Shown: positions 54,769-62,438 of the stretch, piece by piece
Position numbering within the stretch: the stretch's first letter is position 1
Layout of the letters: every line of letters starts with the position of its first letter
DNA from: Myxococcus dinghuensis
GTDB taxonomy: Bacteria; Myxococcota; Myxococcia; Myxococcales; Myxococcaceae
Direction of reading: 5' to 3'
Assembly: GCF_024198235.1 (NCBI RefSeq)
Contig: NZ_JAKCFB010000036.1
Location: forward strand, 23,526-87,525
Length of the DNA: 64,000 bases
Notes under the pieces: model-generated
What the model was told of the DNA's origin: nothing
What the model saw: the letters and a program-made list of their open reading frames with translations, nothing else
Database searches by the model: none
Translations under genes and position numbers: made by a program

Positions 54769-55669
54769 CGCGGAAGGTGCTGCCCCGGCCCGGCGCGCTC
54801 TCCACCGTCAGCGTGCCGCCCAGCGACGTGACGATGCCATGGCACACCGCGAGCCCCAGGCCGGTGCCCACGCCCAGCGGCTTGGTGGTGAAGAACGGGT
54901 CGAAGATGCGCTCGCGGTGCTCCGGGGAGATGCCGCAGCCGGTGTCGCTGACGTCCACGGCCACGCGGCCCGGATAGCTCTCCCGGGCCACCACCCGCAC
55001 CTCGTTGGTGTCCACCTGTCCGGGGACGATGGCCTGCGCCGCGTTGAGCAGCAGGTTGAGGAACACCTGGCCCAGGCGGGAGCCGTTGCCCTGCACCAGC
55101 GGGACGCCGTCACACTCGACGACGAGCCGCGCGCGGTGCCGCAGCTCGTGCATGGCCATCTTCGCCGCGGTGCGCACCACCGAGCCCAGGTCCGACGGCC
55201 CGCTGCCCACGTCCTCCGAGCGCGACAGCGTCTGCAGGTCGCGCACGATGAGGCGGATGCGCTCGGCGCCGTCGCGCGTCTCCGCCAGGGCCTCCAGCAC
55301 CTCCTGGCGCTCGCGCTCCGGAAGCTGCTCCTTCTGCTGGAGCTCCTGGTGGATGTACTCCAGGTTGCTGAGGATGAAGGCCAGGGGGTTGTTGATTTCG
55401 TGCCCCACGCCCGCCGCGATGCGGCCCAGCGCGATGAGCCGGTCGGCGAACAGCAGCTGGGCCTGCGTGGCGTGCAGCTGCTCCAGGCTGCGGGACAGCT
55501 TCGCGTTGGCCGCCTCCAGCTCCGCGGTGCGCTCGCGCACCGTCGCCTCCAGCGACGCCGCCGCGCCGTCTTCTCCCAGGGGACGGGGCCGCTCCTGGAA
55601 CGCGCGCCGGACGGCGCCGCGTCGCCGGGCGACCGCCGACATCAACAGCACCCTGGCTCGTAGCGTCAT
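54704..55669 (-). CDS. Soluble sensor histidine kinase without sensory domain
   Basis: 321 aa. A coiled-coil (residues ~35-75) leads into the H-box GVGHEINNPLAFI near 88, N-box QVFLNLLLNAAQAI near 210, G1 SDTGCGISPEHRERIFDPFF and G2 GTGLGLAVCHGIV. No membrane helix, PAS or receiver domain is present, so input must come through a partner. The catalytic core closely resembles that of the hybrid kinase at 60177-62438. ATG 55669 is used; GTG 55672 directly before it is equally possible. It is followed by a 165-base gap with nothing recognised. Confidence 0.88.
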   Translation of the reverse strand: MTLRARVLLMSAVARRRGAVRRAFQERPRPLGEDGAAASLEATVRERTAELEAANAKLSRSLEQLHATQAQLLFADRLIALGRIAAGVGHEINNPLAFILSNLEYIHQELQQKEQLPERERQEVLEALAETRDGAERIRLIVRDLQTLSRSEDVGSGPSDLGSVVRTAAKMAMHELRHRARLVVECDGVPLVQGNGSRLGQVFLNLLLNAAQAIVPGQVDTNEVRVVARESYPGRVAVDVSDTGCGISPEHRERIFDPFFTTKPLGVGTGLGLAVCHGIVTSLGGTLTVESAPGRGSTFRVTLPVAGAFAQPPRPQVDAVV

Positions 55670-55837
55670 CACGTCGCGGTCCCGGCGTCAGGTGTCCGTC
55701 CCGGGCCGCCCGGGTCGGGATGGACGCATGAAGTGAACACCGGTCAGCGATGCCGGGCAAGGAGCGGTTGTCGGGGACACGCTCGCACCACGCGTGCGCA
55801 GGTGGGTAGTCGACGGCCATCTGCGCCGGGGCGCGTG

Positions 55838-57085
55838 TCACCGTTGGAGATCGGATGCTTGGTCCGGAGCGGCCGGGCCTCGGGGCGCAGGCTGGCCCGG
55901 CGTGTCGCGGGCGCGCTCCAGCGCGAGCCCCCCCAGCCCCGTCGCCCCGAGCGAGGGCCGCCACGTACCCGCCCACCACAGCCCGCCCGCCAGGCTCATC
56001 CCCACGCCCATCATCGCCACCGTGTGCGCCAGCGCGCGGGACTGCGGGCGCCGCCACGCCAGCGGCGCGTGGACGACGAGGCTCGGCGCGCGCCGGCGCA
56101 TCCGGGGGGCCGCCGCGTCGTTGGAATCTTCCGCCAGGCCCGCCACGGGACAGGTCCGGGGCTCGGCGGGGGCCGGCGGGGCTCCGGGCGTCGTCGCGTC
56201 GCGCAGGGGCACCTGCCAGCCCGCTTCTCCGGACGAGGACAGACAGGCCTCCAGCGCCGCGCACAGCGCGGTCGCGCTGCCCCGGGCGTCGGGCCGCTTG
56301 TCGAGCAATCGCAGACACACGGCCGCCAGCGCCTCCGGGACGCGGGCGTTGTGCTCGAGGGGGGACGCGGGGGGCTGGTGGATGACCGCGTCCACGCCCT
56401 CGGGGGACTCCGCGTCGGGGAAGGGTGGTCGCCCGGTGAGCATCCCGTGGAGCACGACCCCCAGCGCGTACAGGTCATCCCCTCGCGTGGGCTGGTAGCG
56501 CCCGAGCGGCCAGGCGCGCGAGAAGGTCAGGGCCTCCGGGCTCCGGTAGCGGGGCGTGCCCGGCGGCAGCGCCTCGTGGGACAGCAGGGGCGCGCCGGTG
56601 TAGTCGCCCACGCCGAAGTCCAGCAGCACCGGCGTCCCGTCCTCCTCCCGCACCACGACGTTGGACTCCTTGATGTCGCGGTGGAGCACCTGCGCCGCGT
56701 GCGCCGCCTCCAGTCCCCGCGCCAGTCCCAGCGCCAGCCTCGCCACGCCGTGGGCGTCCGGGTTCTCCTCCTCCAGCCATTGAGCGAGGGGGCGCCCGTG
56801 GACGTACTCCATGGCCAGGTAGCGCCACTCGGGTGCGTCCACGGGATGGAGGCCGGTGTCCCGGAAGCCCACGACGTTTCGGTGTGACAGCCGCAGCAGG
56901 ATGGCGACTTCCCGTCCGGCCCAGCCGCCCAGGTGTTCGAGCGACTGGAGCTTCAGCGCCACCACCTCGCGGCCCCGCCGGGCGCGGTACACCACGCCAC
57001 AGCTTCCCGCGCCCAGCCACTGCTCCACCGTGTAGCCGGCGATGAGGGTTCCCTCGGGGGCGTCCAGCACCTGCAGACCCGTCAT
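55838..57085 (-). CDS. Ser/Thr protein kinase with C-terminal membrane helix
   Basis: 415 aa. Kinase domain ~residues 15-285: GAGSCGVVYRA, VALKLQ, LHRDIKESN near 135, DFGVGD near 155, RYRSPE (APE position) about 25 residues later and TRGDDLYALGVVLHGML. All catalytic residues are present. A Pro/Ala-rich linker leads to a single helix (VAMMGVGMSLAGGLWWAGTW, ~365-385), leaving a short outer tail, so the kinase faces the cytoplasm. Substrate unknown; FHA proteins nearby are possible readers. Confidence 0.9.
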   Translation of the reverse strand: MTGLQVLDAPEGTLIAGYTVEQWLGAGSCGVVYRARRGREVVALKLQSLEHLGGWAGREVAILLRLSHRNVVGFRDTGLHPVDAPEWRYLAMEYVHGRPLAQWLEEENPDAHGVARLALGLARGLEAAHAAQVLHRDIKESNVVVREEDGTPVLLDFGVGDYTGAPLLSHEALPPGTPRYRSPEALTFSRAWPLGRYQPTRGDDLYALGVVLHGMLTGRPPFPDAESPEGVDAVIHQPPASPLEHNARVPEALAAVCLRLLDKRPDARGSATALCAALEACLSSSGEAGWQVPLRDATTPGAPPAPAEPRTCPVAGLAEDSNDAAAPRMRRRAPSLVVHAPLAWRRPQSRALAHTVAMMGVGMSLAGGLWWAGTWRPSLGATGLGGLALERARDTPGQPAPRGPAAPDQASDLQR

Positions 57086-57235
57086 GTGCCTTCCCCCCGC
57101 GTGAGGATGGCTCCGGCCCGACCCTGCGAATGGGCCGACGCTAGCACGACCCGTGGGGGTGGATGCGCAGGTCCGGTGCGCGGGGCGCCGGCGCGAGGTC
57201 GACCAGGTGACAGTGTCAGCGGCGGGACGGCGGTG

Positions 57236-58228
57236 TCACGGCGCGCAGGCGCCGCAGTCGGCCTGGCAGGAGAGCGCCGTGGTGCCCGTGCCGCAGCGCT
57301 CGGTGAACTGGCAGACGCCGTCACCGCACTGGTAGATCTCCGCGGCGCGGATGCGCGTGGTGATGGGCCGGTACTGCGTCCCGTTGTAGGTGCAGGACGA
57401 ATAGTAGGGGAGGTCCTGGCCGGCGCCGTCCTTCGCGCGGGTGCAGAGCGAGGCGCACGTGCCCGCCTGGATGATGGGCGCGCAGTCCGTCTGGCCGGAG
57501 CTGGAGGCCAGGCCGCAGGTGCGCGGCGTGCTCTTGTCCGCCGCCAGGAACGACTGGTCGACCGCGGCGAACACCCCCGTGCCGTCGAAGAGGTTGCCGA
57601 AGAAGCACGCCTCCTTCTCCGGGTATGTCGTCAGCTCCCCTGCCGTGTACGGGATGGGGAGGTTCGCGTTCGCGCTCAGCCCCAGCACGGAGATGGGCAC
57701 GTGCAGCCCGTACTTGTTCGCGTGCGCGGCCAGGCACGCGGAGACCACCTGCTTCTCCGTGTCCGTCGCCGGGCTGCCGTTGGCCCACGCCGGCGCCAGC
57801 CCCAGCCCACCCGTCCACGTGTACGTCACCCCCGTCACCGGGTTGGTGAAGGTGCGCGTCTCCGTCGACGCCGCCGCGCACGTCACCACGTAGTGCATCA
57901 CCGAGTCCGCGGTGGTGGGATCCTGGTTGAACCAGGTCGCGAACCCGTTGGTGGAGAGGCCGTTCGTCGACAGGCCGTTGGTGGAGAGGCCGTTCGTCGA
58001 CAGGCCGTTGGTGGAGAGGCCGTTCGTCGACAGGCCGTTGTCGGAGAGCTGCGCGGCCTGCGTGCTCCGCACCTCCTCGCCCGACGTCGGCGTCAGGTCG
58101 TCGACCCCGCACCCCGCGCCGAACCCCAGGAGCCCGCACAGCGCTCCGACCCATGAACACCTGCCGAGGACGCGGCCCGGGACCGCGGTGTTGTCGTGAC
58201 TCGACTGCGAGGATGAGGCGTGGCGCAT
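57236..58228 (-). CDS. Lipoprotein with NGLST pentapeptide repeats
   Basis: 330 aa. Signal ends in a lipobox, GLLGFGAGCGVDD. Six copies of NGLST plus flanking partial copies follow directly after the anchor (residues ~65-100), then a Cys-rich globular domain (ACFFGNLF, CGLASSSG, CTRAKDG, CGDGVCQFTERCG...CQADCGACAP) with about 14 Cys. The Asn/Ser/Thr repeat probably forms a flexible or stacked stalk holding the domain off the membrane. ATG 58228 is chosen by the signal peptide. Family unknown to me beyond similar repeats in other myxobacterial lipoproteins. Confidence 0.75.
   Translation of the reverse strand: MRHASSSQSSHDNTAVPGRVLGRCSWVGALCGLLGFGAGCGVDDLTPTSGEEVRSTQAAQLSDNGLSTNGLSTNGLSTNGLSTNGLSTNGLSTNGFATWFNQDPTTADSVMHYVVTCAAASTETRTFTNPVTGVTYTWTGGLGLAPAWANGSPATDTEKQVVSACLAAHANKYGLHVPISVLGLSANANLPIPYTAGELTTYPEKEACFFGNLFDGTGVFAAVDQSFLAADKSTPRTCGLASSSGQTDCAPIIQAGTCASLCTRAKDGAGQDLPYYSSCTYNGTQYRPITTRIRAAEIYQCGDGVCQFTERCGTGTTALSCQADCGACAP
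57945..58034. repeat. 30-base tandem repeat, three perfect copies, coding NGLST twice per unit
   Basis: Each 30-base unit joins two 15-base halves that encode the same five residues with different codons (CCGTTGGTGGAGAGG and CCGTTCGTCGACAGG on the + strand). The period is thus 30 in DNA but 5 residues in protein. A seventh, partial half-unit follows from 58035. Confidence 0.95.
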
Positions 58229-58245
58229 ACGATTCCCCCGTGTGG

Positions 58246-58315
58246 GGTGGTCAGCGCTGGCTGACCACCTGGACACCCACCTCGTTTCAGCAACCCCAAA
58301 AAATGACGCTGAAAC
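58246..58315. promoter_or_regulatory. Two inverted repeats upstream of the NGLST lipoprotein
   Basis: GGTGGTCAG-cgctgg-CTGACCACC (58246-58269), 18 bases upstream of ATG 58228, could fold in the leader RNA or block the ribosome site. GTTTCAGC (58284-58291) and GCTGAAAC (58308-58315), 16 bases apart, could be an operator. The 249-base gap 58229-58477 is AT-rich beyond this point and likely holds the promoter. Confidence 0.45.
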
Positions 58316-58477
58316 TGATGGGCCCCACAAGATTGGGTACCGCTGCCGCCTATGTGAATACCGCAGGGTAAAACTTTTCCTATCAGGTCGGACCCCTGAC
58401 AGTCAGGGTGTGACCTCCAGGACTGCGAGGTCCCTGGATGCCCCGGATTCAACGACAAGTGGTGATTGCGGGGAGGG

Positions 58478-59893
58478 CTACGCCGGCTCGGGAAATTCCA
58501 AAGCCAACGTCGCGGCGGGCGTGAGGGCGAAGCCCTCCGGGGCGCGCAGCCGCCACGCGGCGACGTCCGTCACCGGGCCGCCGACGACCTCGGATTCGCT
58601 GGAGTCGCCGCGGGTCTCCGCCTGTCCCAGGTGGACGCACAGCTGGACGTGGGCGCGTGCGGGCTCGGCGAGCTTCTCCGCGGTCTGCTGCAACAGCCGC
58701 AGGAAGCGCTCCGCCTCGCGCAGGTACTGGGTGCGCTCCGGCGTGGGCGCGCCGTCCTCCAGTGGACGCACCGCGAGCAGCGTGGTGCCGGACTGGAGGG
58801 CGAGCAGGAAGCCCGCGCCCCGCAGGCCCTGCTCGAGCCCGTCCAGCACGTCCGCCAGCACCGCGTACATCGCGTCGTCGTCCTGCGCGGTGGACGGCAG
58901 CAGCACCTCCGCGTGGACGGCGAGGGCCAGGCGCGTGTGGCTGGTGGGCTGCACCGGCTCCTCGGCCGCGTCGGAGAGGGCGGCGAGGAAGGCGGCCACG
59001 CTGGGGTAGCGCCGGGCGGCGTCCTTCTCCAGGCAGCGCAGCACGACGACGTCCACCGCGGGCGACACCGGCGCGATGGCGCTGGGCCTGGGCGCGGGCG
59101 CCTCCAGGTGCAGCCGCTCCAGCTCCATCCGGTCCTCGCAGAGGAACGGGTAGCGTCCGGTGAGCAGCTGGTGCAGCAGCACCCCCAGCGCGTAGATGTC
59201 CGTGCCCGGGCCGATGGGGCCGCCGCGGAACTGCTCGGGGGCCATGGCGTGCGCGGTGCCCAGGCGCTGACCGGCGAGCGTGAGGCCCTCCTGCGCGGGC
59301 TCGGCGTGCAAGAGCTTGGCGATGCCGAAGTCGAGCAGCTTCACGCGGGGCTTCTCGCCCTCCTCGACGACGATGATGTTGCTGGCCTTCAGGTCGCGGT
59401 GGACGACGCCCGCGCGGTGCGCCGCCTCCAGCGCGCCGCAGATGGGCTCCAGGTACGCCCGCGCGCGCGACGCCGACAGCCGCCCCCGCTCCTGCACCAC
59501 CTGCCCGAGCGTGCGCCCGGTCAGCAGCTCCATGACGTAGTAGGGGCTGCCGTCCGGCATCAGCCCGAAGTCGTAGACGTCGACGATGTTGGGGTGGCGA
59601 ATCTGGTTCACCACGCGCGCCTCGCGCACGAAGCGCTTGAGCATCTCGCCCTGATCCGCCAGGTGCGGGTGCAGCACCTTCACGGCGGCGCGGCGGCCGA
59701 GGATGCGGTGCTCGGCCTCGTAGACGCTGCCGTGCCCGCCGGACGCCAGGAGCGCCTTGAGGAGGTACTCACCCGCAAGGGTGCCCGGGCCGCGCTCCTG
59801 CCGCGCCGCCTCCCCGCGTCCACGCTCGGCACCCGGGAGGTGGTCCGTGCGTGCCTGGATGCGGAACGTGCTCTCGGAATCCGCGGCGGCCAT
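58478..59893 (-). CDS. Ser/Thr protein kinase with C-terminal cyclase-homology-like domain
   Basis: 471 aa. Kinase ~residues 50-310: SGGHGSVYEAE, AAVKVLHPHL, VHRDLKASN near 175, DFGIAKL near 198, MAPEQF and GTDIYALGVLLHQLL. After residue ~320 comes a region patterned like a class III nucleotide cyclase (LALAVHAEVLL, VQLCVHLGQAE, VVGGPVTDVAAWRLRAPEGFALT), but the metal-binding Asp residues are not seen, so it is probably a regulatory module. No membrane helix. ATG 59893 is chosen; GTG 59914 is possible. Confidence 0.87.
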   Translation of the reverse strand: MAAADSESTFRIQARTDHLPGAERGRGEAARQERGPGTLAGEYLLKALLASGGHGSVYEAEHRILGRRAAVKVLHPHLADQGEMLKRFVREARVVNQIRHPNIVDVYDFGLMPDGSPYYVMELLTGRTLGQVVQERGRLSASRARAYLEPICGALEAAHRAGVVHRDLKASNIIVVEEGEKPRVKLLDFGIAKLLHAEPAQEGLTLAGQRLGTAHAMAPEQFRGGPIGPGTDIYALGVLLHQLLTGRYPFLCEDRMELERLHLEAPAPRPSAIAPVSPAVDVVVLRCLEKDAARRYPSVAAFLAALSDAAEEPVQPTSHTRLALAVHAEVLLPSTAQDDDAMYAVLADVLDGLEQGLRGAGFLLALQSGTTLLAVRPLEDGAPTPERTQYLREAERFLRLLQQTAEKLAEPARAHVQLCVHLGQAETRGDSSESEVVGGPVTDVAAWRLRAPEGFALTPAATLALEFPEPA

Positions 59894-60176
59894 GAGTGCG
59901 GCACACCCTAGCACCTACCCCGACTCCATCGCTGCACGGGCCGGGCCCGGAGTGATAGCCGCGGCGCGCCAATCCCACCTGTGCGTTCACCACCCGTCAC
60001 CCCGGGTGGGCCGGGGCTGGCCAGATGTCCGCTGGCGTATGCTCGGGACACGCATCACCCGGGGTGGTTGGACGGCGCCTCCCAGGGCTGTTGGATTCTC
60101 AGGACGTGACACCACGTGTGGCGACGGTCTGGGTTGGCGAAGGGCTGGGCACGCGTGGGGGCCGGGGGGCCTCTTC

Positions 60177-62438
60177 ATGACGACACTGGATGACCTCACG
60201 ACATGCGCGGGGCTGGCCCTGGCTCCGCCGTCCTCGACGGGGGCGTGTCTCATTCTCATCAGCACCACGACACCCGCGGCCATCGGCAAGGCGTTCCGGT
60301 TGGAGCAGGGTGAGCACATCATCGGCCGGGGCACGGAGGCCACGGTCCGCATCGACGACCACGGCGTGTCCCGCAAGCACGCCCGCATCTTCCGCTCGCC
60401 CGACGGCGCCTGCCAGGTGACGGACCTCGAGTCCACCAACGGCACCCTGCTCAACGGCACGCCGGTGTCCACGGCGGAGTTGCAGGAGGGGGACCGGCTG
60501 CAGATCGGCACCGTCACCGTGTTCCGCTTCTCCAAGCGCGAGGTGCTGGAGCCGCGCGAGGAGCAGCTGCGCCAGGCCCTGTCCGCCGCGCGCGTGGGCA
60601 TCTGGGACTGGACGGCGTCCTCGGGGCGCGTGACGTGGAGCGAGCAGGTGGACCGGCTGCTGGGGCTGCCCGTGGGCAAGCTCTCCGGGCGCGCCATGGA
60701 CCTGGAGGAGGTGGTCCACCCCGCGGACCTGCCGCACGTGCGCGAGGCGCTGGCCATGGCGCTGGAGCGCAAGACGCAGGTGGACGTGGAGTACCGCATC
60801 GAGCCGCCCGGCAGCGGGTGGCGGTGGATTTCGTGCAAGGGCGACGTGCTCTGCGACGTGTCCGGCAACCCCGCGCGCGTGACGGGCACGGTGATGGACA
60901 TCACCGCGCGCAAGCAGGCCGAGCAGGAGCTGAACCGCCAGGCGCTCATCTTCGAGAGCATCTACGACGGCGTCGTCATCACCGACCTGAACGGCGGCAT
61001 CATCGACTGGAACGCCAGCGCGGAGCGGATGTTCGGGCGCAACAAGTCGGAGGCGCTGGGGCAGACGCTCTTCAGCGTGCTGCACCCGGGCGAGGCGGAC
61101 CGGCTCACCGGCATGGTGCTCGCGGGGCTGGAGAAGCAGGGGCGTTGGACGGGGGAGCTGGAGTTCCGGCGCCGCGACGGCACCACCTGCTGGTGCGAGT
61201 CCGTGGTCGTCCCGCTGCGCGACAGCGAGGGGCGGGCCATCGCCAACATCATGGTCCACCGCGACACGTCCGAGCGCAAGCAGCTCCAGGCGCACCTGGT
61301 CGTCGCGGACCGGCTGGCGTCCGTGGGCACGCTGGGCGCGGGCGTGGCGCACGAAATCAACAACCCGCTGGCGTACATGCTCGTCAACCTGCACCTGGTG
61401 CGCGAGGGCCTGGAGAAGCTGGAGAGCCAGGTGCCCGCGGCGGCCATCGCGTCACTGCAGCAACTGGTGCGCGAGACGACGGAGGGCGCCGAGCGCATCG
61501 CCACCATCGTCCGCGACCTGAAGGTCTTCGCGCGCGGCGAGCAGGAGGTGCGGCTGATGCCGGTGGACGTGCGCCGCGCGGTGGAGCTGGCGTGCAAGAT
61601 GGCGGACAACGTCATCCGCCACCGCGCGCGGCTGGTGACGGAGTTCGAGCCGGTGGCGCCGGTGGAGGCGAGCGAGTCGCGGCTGTGCCAGGTGTTCCTC
61701 AACCTGCTGCTCAACGCGGCGCAGGCGATTCCGGAGGACCGCACGCCGGAGCTCGAGCACGAGATTCGCGTCGTCATCCGCTCGGGCGAGCGCGGGCGGG
61801 TGCTGGTGGAGGTGAAGGACTCGGGCGTGGGCATGACGCCGGAGGTGATGGACCGCATCTTCGACCCGTTCTTCACCACCAAGCCGGTGGGCGTGGGCAC
61901 GGGGCTGGGGCTGTCCATCTGCCACGGCATCATCGAATCCATGGGCGGCTCCATCCACGTGGAGAGCGAACCGGGCCAGGGCAGCACGTTCCGCGTGGTG
62001 CTGCGCGCGGCCACGCGCGAGCTGGAGGTGGTGCCGCGCATGACGCCGGCGGTGCACGTGAACGCCCGGGCGCGCATCCTCGTCGTGGACGACGAGCCCA
62101 ACGTGACGCTGGCCCTGCAGCGCTCGCTGGCCGCGGACCACGAGGTGGCCACGGCCAACAGCGCGCAGGCGGCGCTGCGGCTGCTCAACGACGGCGTGCG
62201 CTTCGACCTCATCCTCTGCGACGTGATGATGCCGGGGATGACGGGCATGGACCTGTACCACGAGCTGGGCCGCTCCGTGCCGGACCAGGCCGGGCGCATG
62301 GTGTTCATGACGGGCGGCGCCTTCACCCCGCGCACCGTGTCCTTCCTGCGCGAGGTGCCCAACCTGAAGATTTCCAAGCCCCTGGACCTCACCCAGCTGC
62401 GCGAGCTGGTGGGGCGCTCCGCCGAGGCGGCGCGATGA
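60177..62438 (+). CDS. Hybrid histidine kinase FHA-PAS-PAS-HK-REC
   Basis: 753 aa. FHA near residues 35-115 (IGRGTEATVRI, GVSRKHARI, STNGTLLNG), PAS 1 ~125-245 (VGIWDWTASSG), PAS 2 ~255-370 (GVVITDLNGGIIDWNASAERMFG), then HisKA with GVAHEINNPLAYM near 395 and an HATPase (LFLNLL..AAQAI region, FDPFFTTKPVGVGTGLGLSI). The receiver domain (~630-753) has VVDDEPN, phospho-acceptor Asp in LILCDVMMPG near 681 and the late Lys in LKISKP. Soluble. The FHA suggests it reads Ser/Thr kinase signals such as those from the kinase encoded just upstream on the other strand. It overlaps the OPT gene by ATGA. Confidence 0.92.
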   Translation: MTTLDDLTTCAGLALAPPSSTGACLILISTTTPAAIGKAFRLEQGEHIIGRGTEATVRIDDHGVSRKHARIFRSPDGACQVTDLESTNGTLLNGTPVSTAELQEGDRLQIGTVTVFRFSKREVLEPREEQLRQALSAARVGIWDWTASSGRVTWSEQVDRLLGLPVGKLSGRAMDLEEVVHPADLPHVREALAMALERKTQVDVEYRIEPPGSGWRWISCKGDVLCDVSGNPARVTGTVMDITARKQAEQELNRQALIFESIYDGVVITDLNGGIIDWNASAERMFGRNKSEALGQTLFSVLHPGEADRLTGMVLAGLEKQGRWTGELEFRRRDGTTCWCESVVVPLRDSEGRAIANIMVHRDTSERKQLQAHLVVADRLASVGTLGAGVAHEINNPLAYMLVNLHLVREGLEKLESQVPAAAIASLQQLVRETTEGAERIATIVRDLKVFARGEQEVRLMPVDVRRAVELACKMADNVIRHRARLVTEFEPVAPVEASESRLCQVFLNLLLNAAQAIPEDRTPELEHEIRVVIRSGERGRVLVEVKDSGVGMTPEVMDRIFDPFFTTKPVGVGTGLGLSICHGIIESMGGSIHVESEPGQGSTFRVVLRAATRELEVVPRMTPAVHVNARARILVVDDEPNVTLALQRSLAADHEVATANSAQAALRLLNDGVRFDLILCDVMMPGMTGMDLYHELGRSVPDQAGRMVFMTGGAFTPRTVSFLREVPNLKISKPLDLTQLRELVGRSAEAAR

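Noticed and set aside
57945..58034. Regular 30-base repeats considered as a CRISPR array
   Set aside because: Units are directly adjacent without spacers and encode NGLST repeats in frame within a lipoprotein.
60018..60033. TGGCCAGATGTCCGCT upstream of the hybrid histidine kinase as a sigma-54 promoter
   Set aside because: GG and GC are correctly spaced but the remaining positions match poorly, and there is no upstream palindrome.
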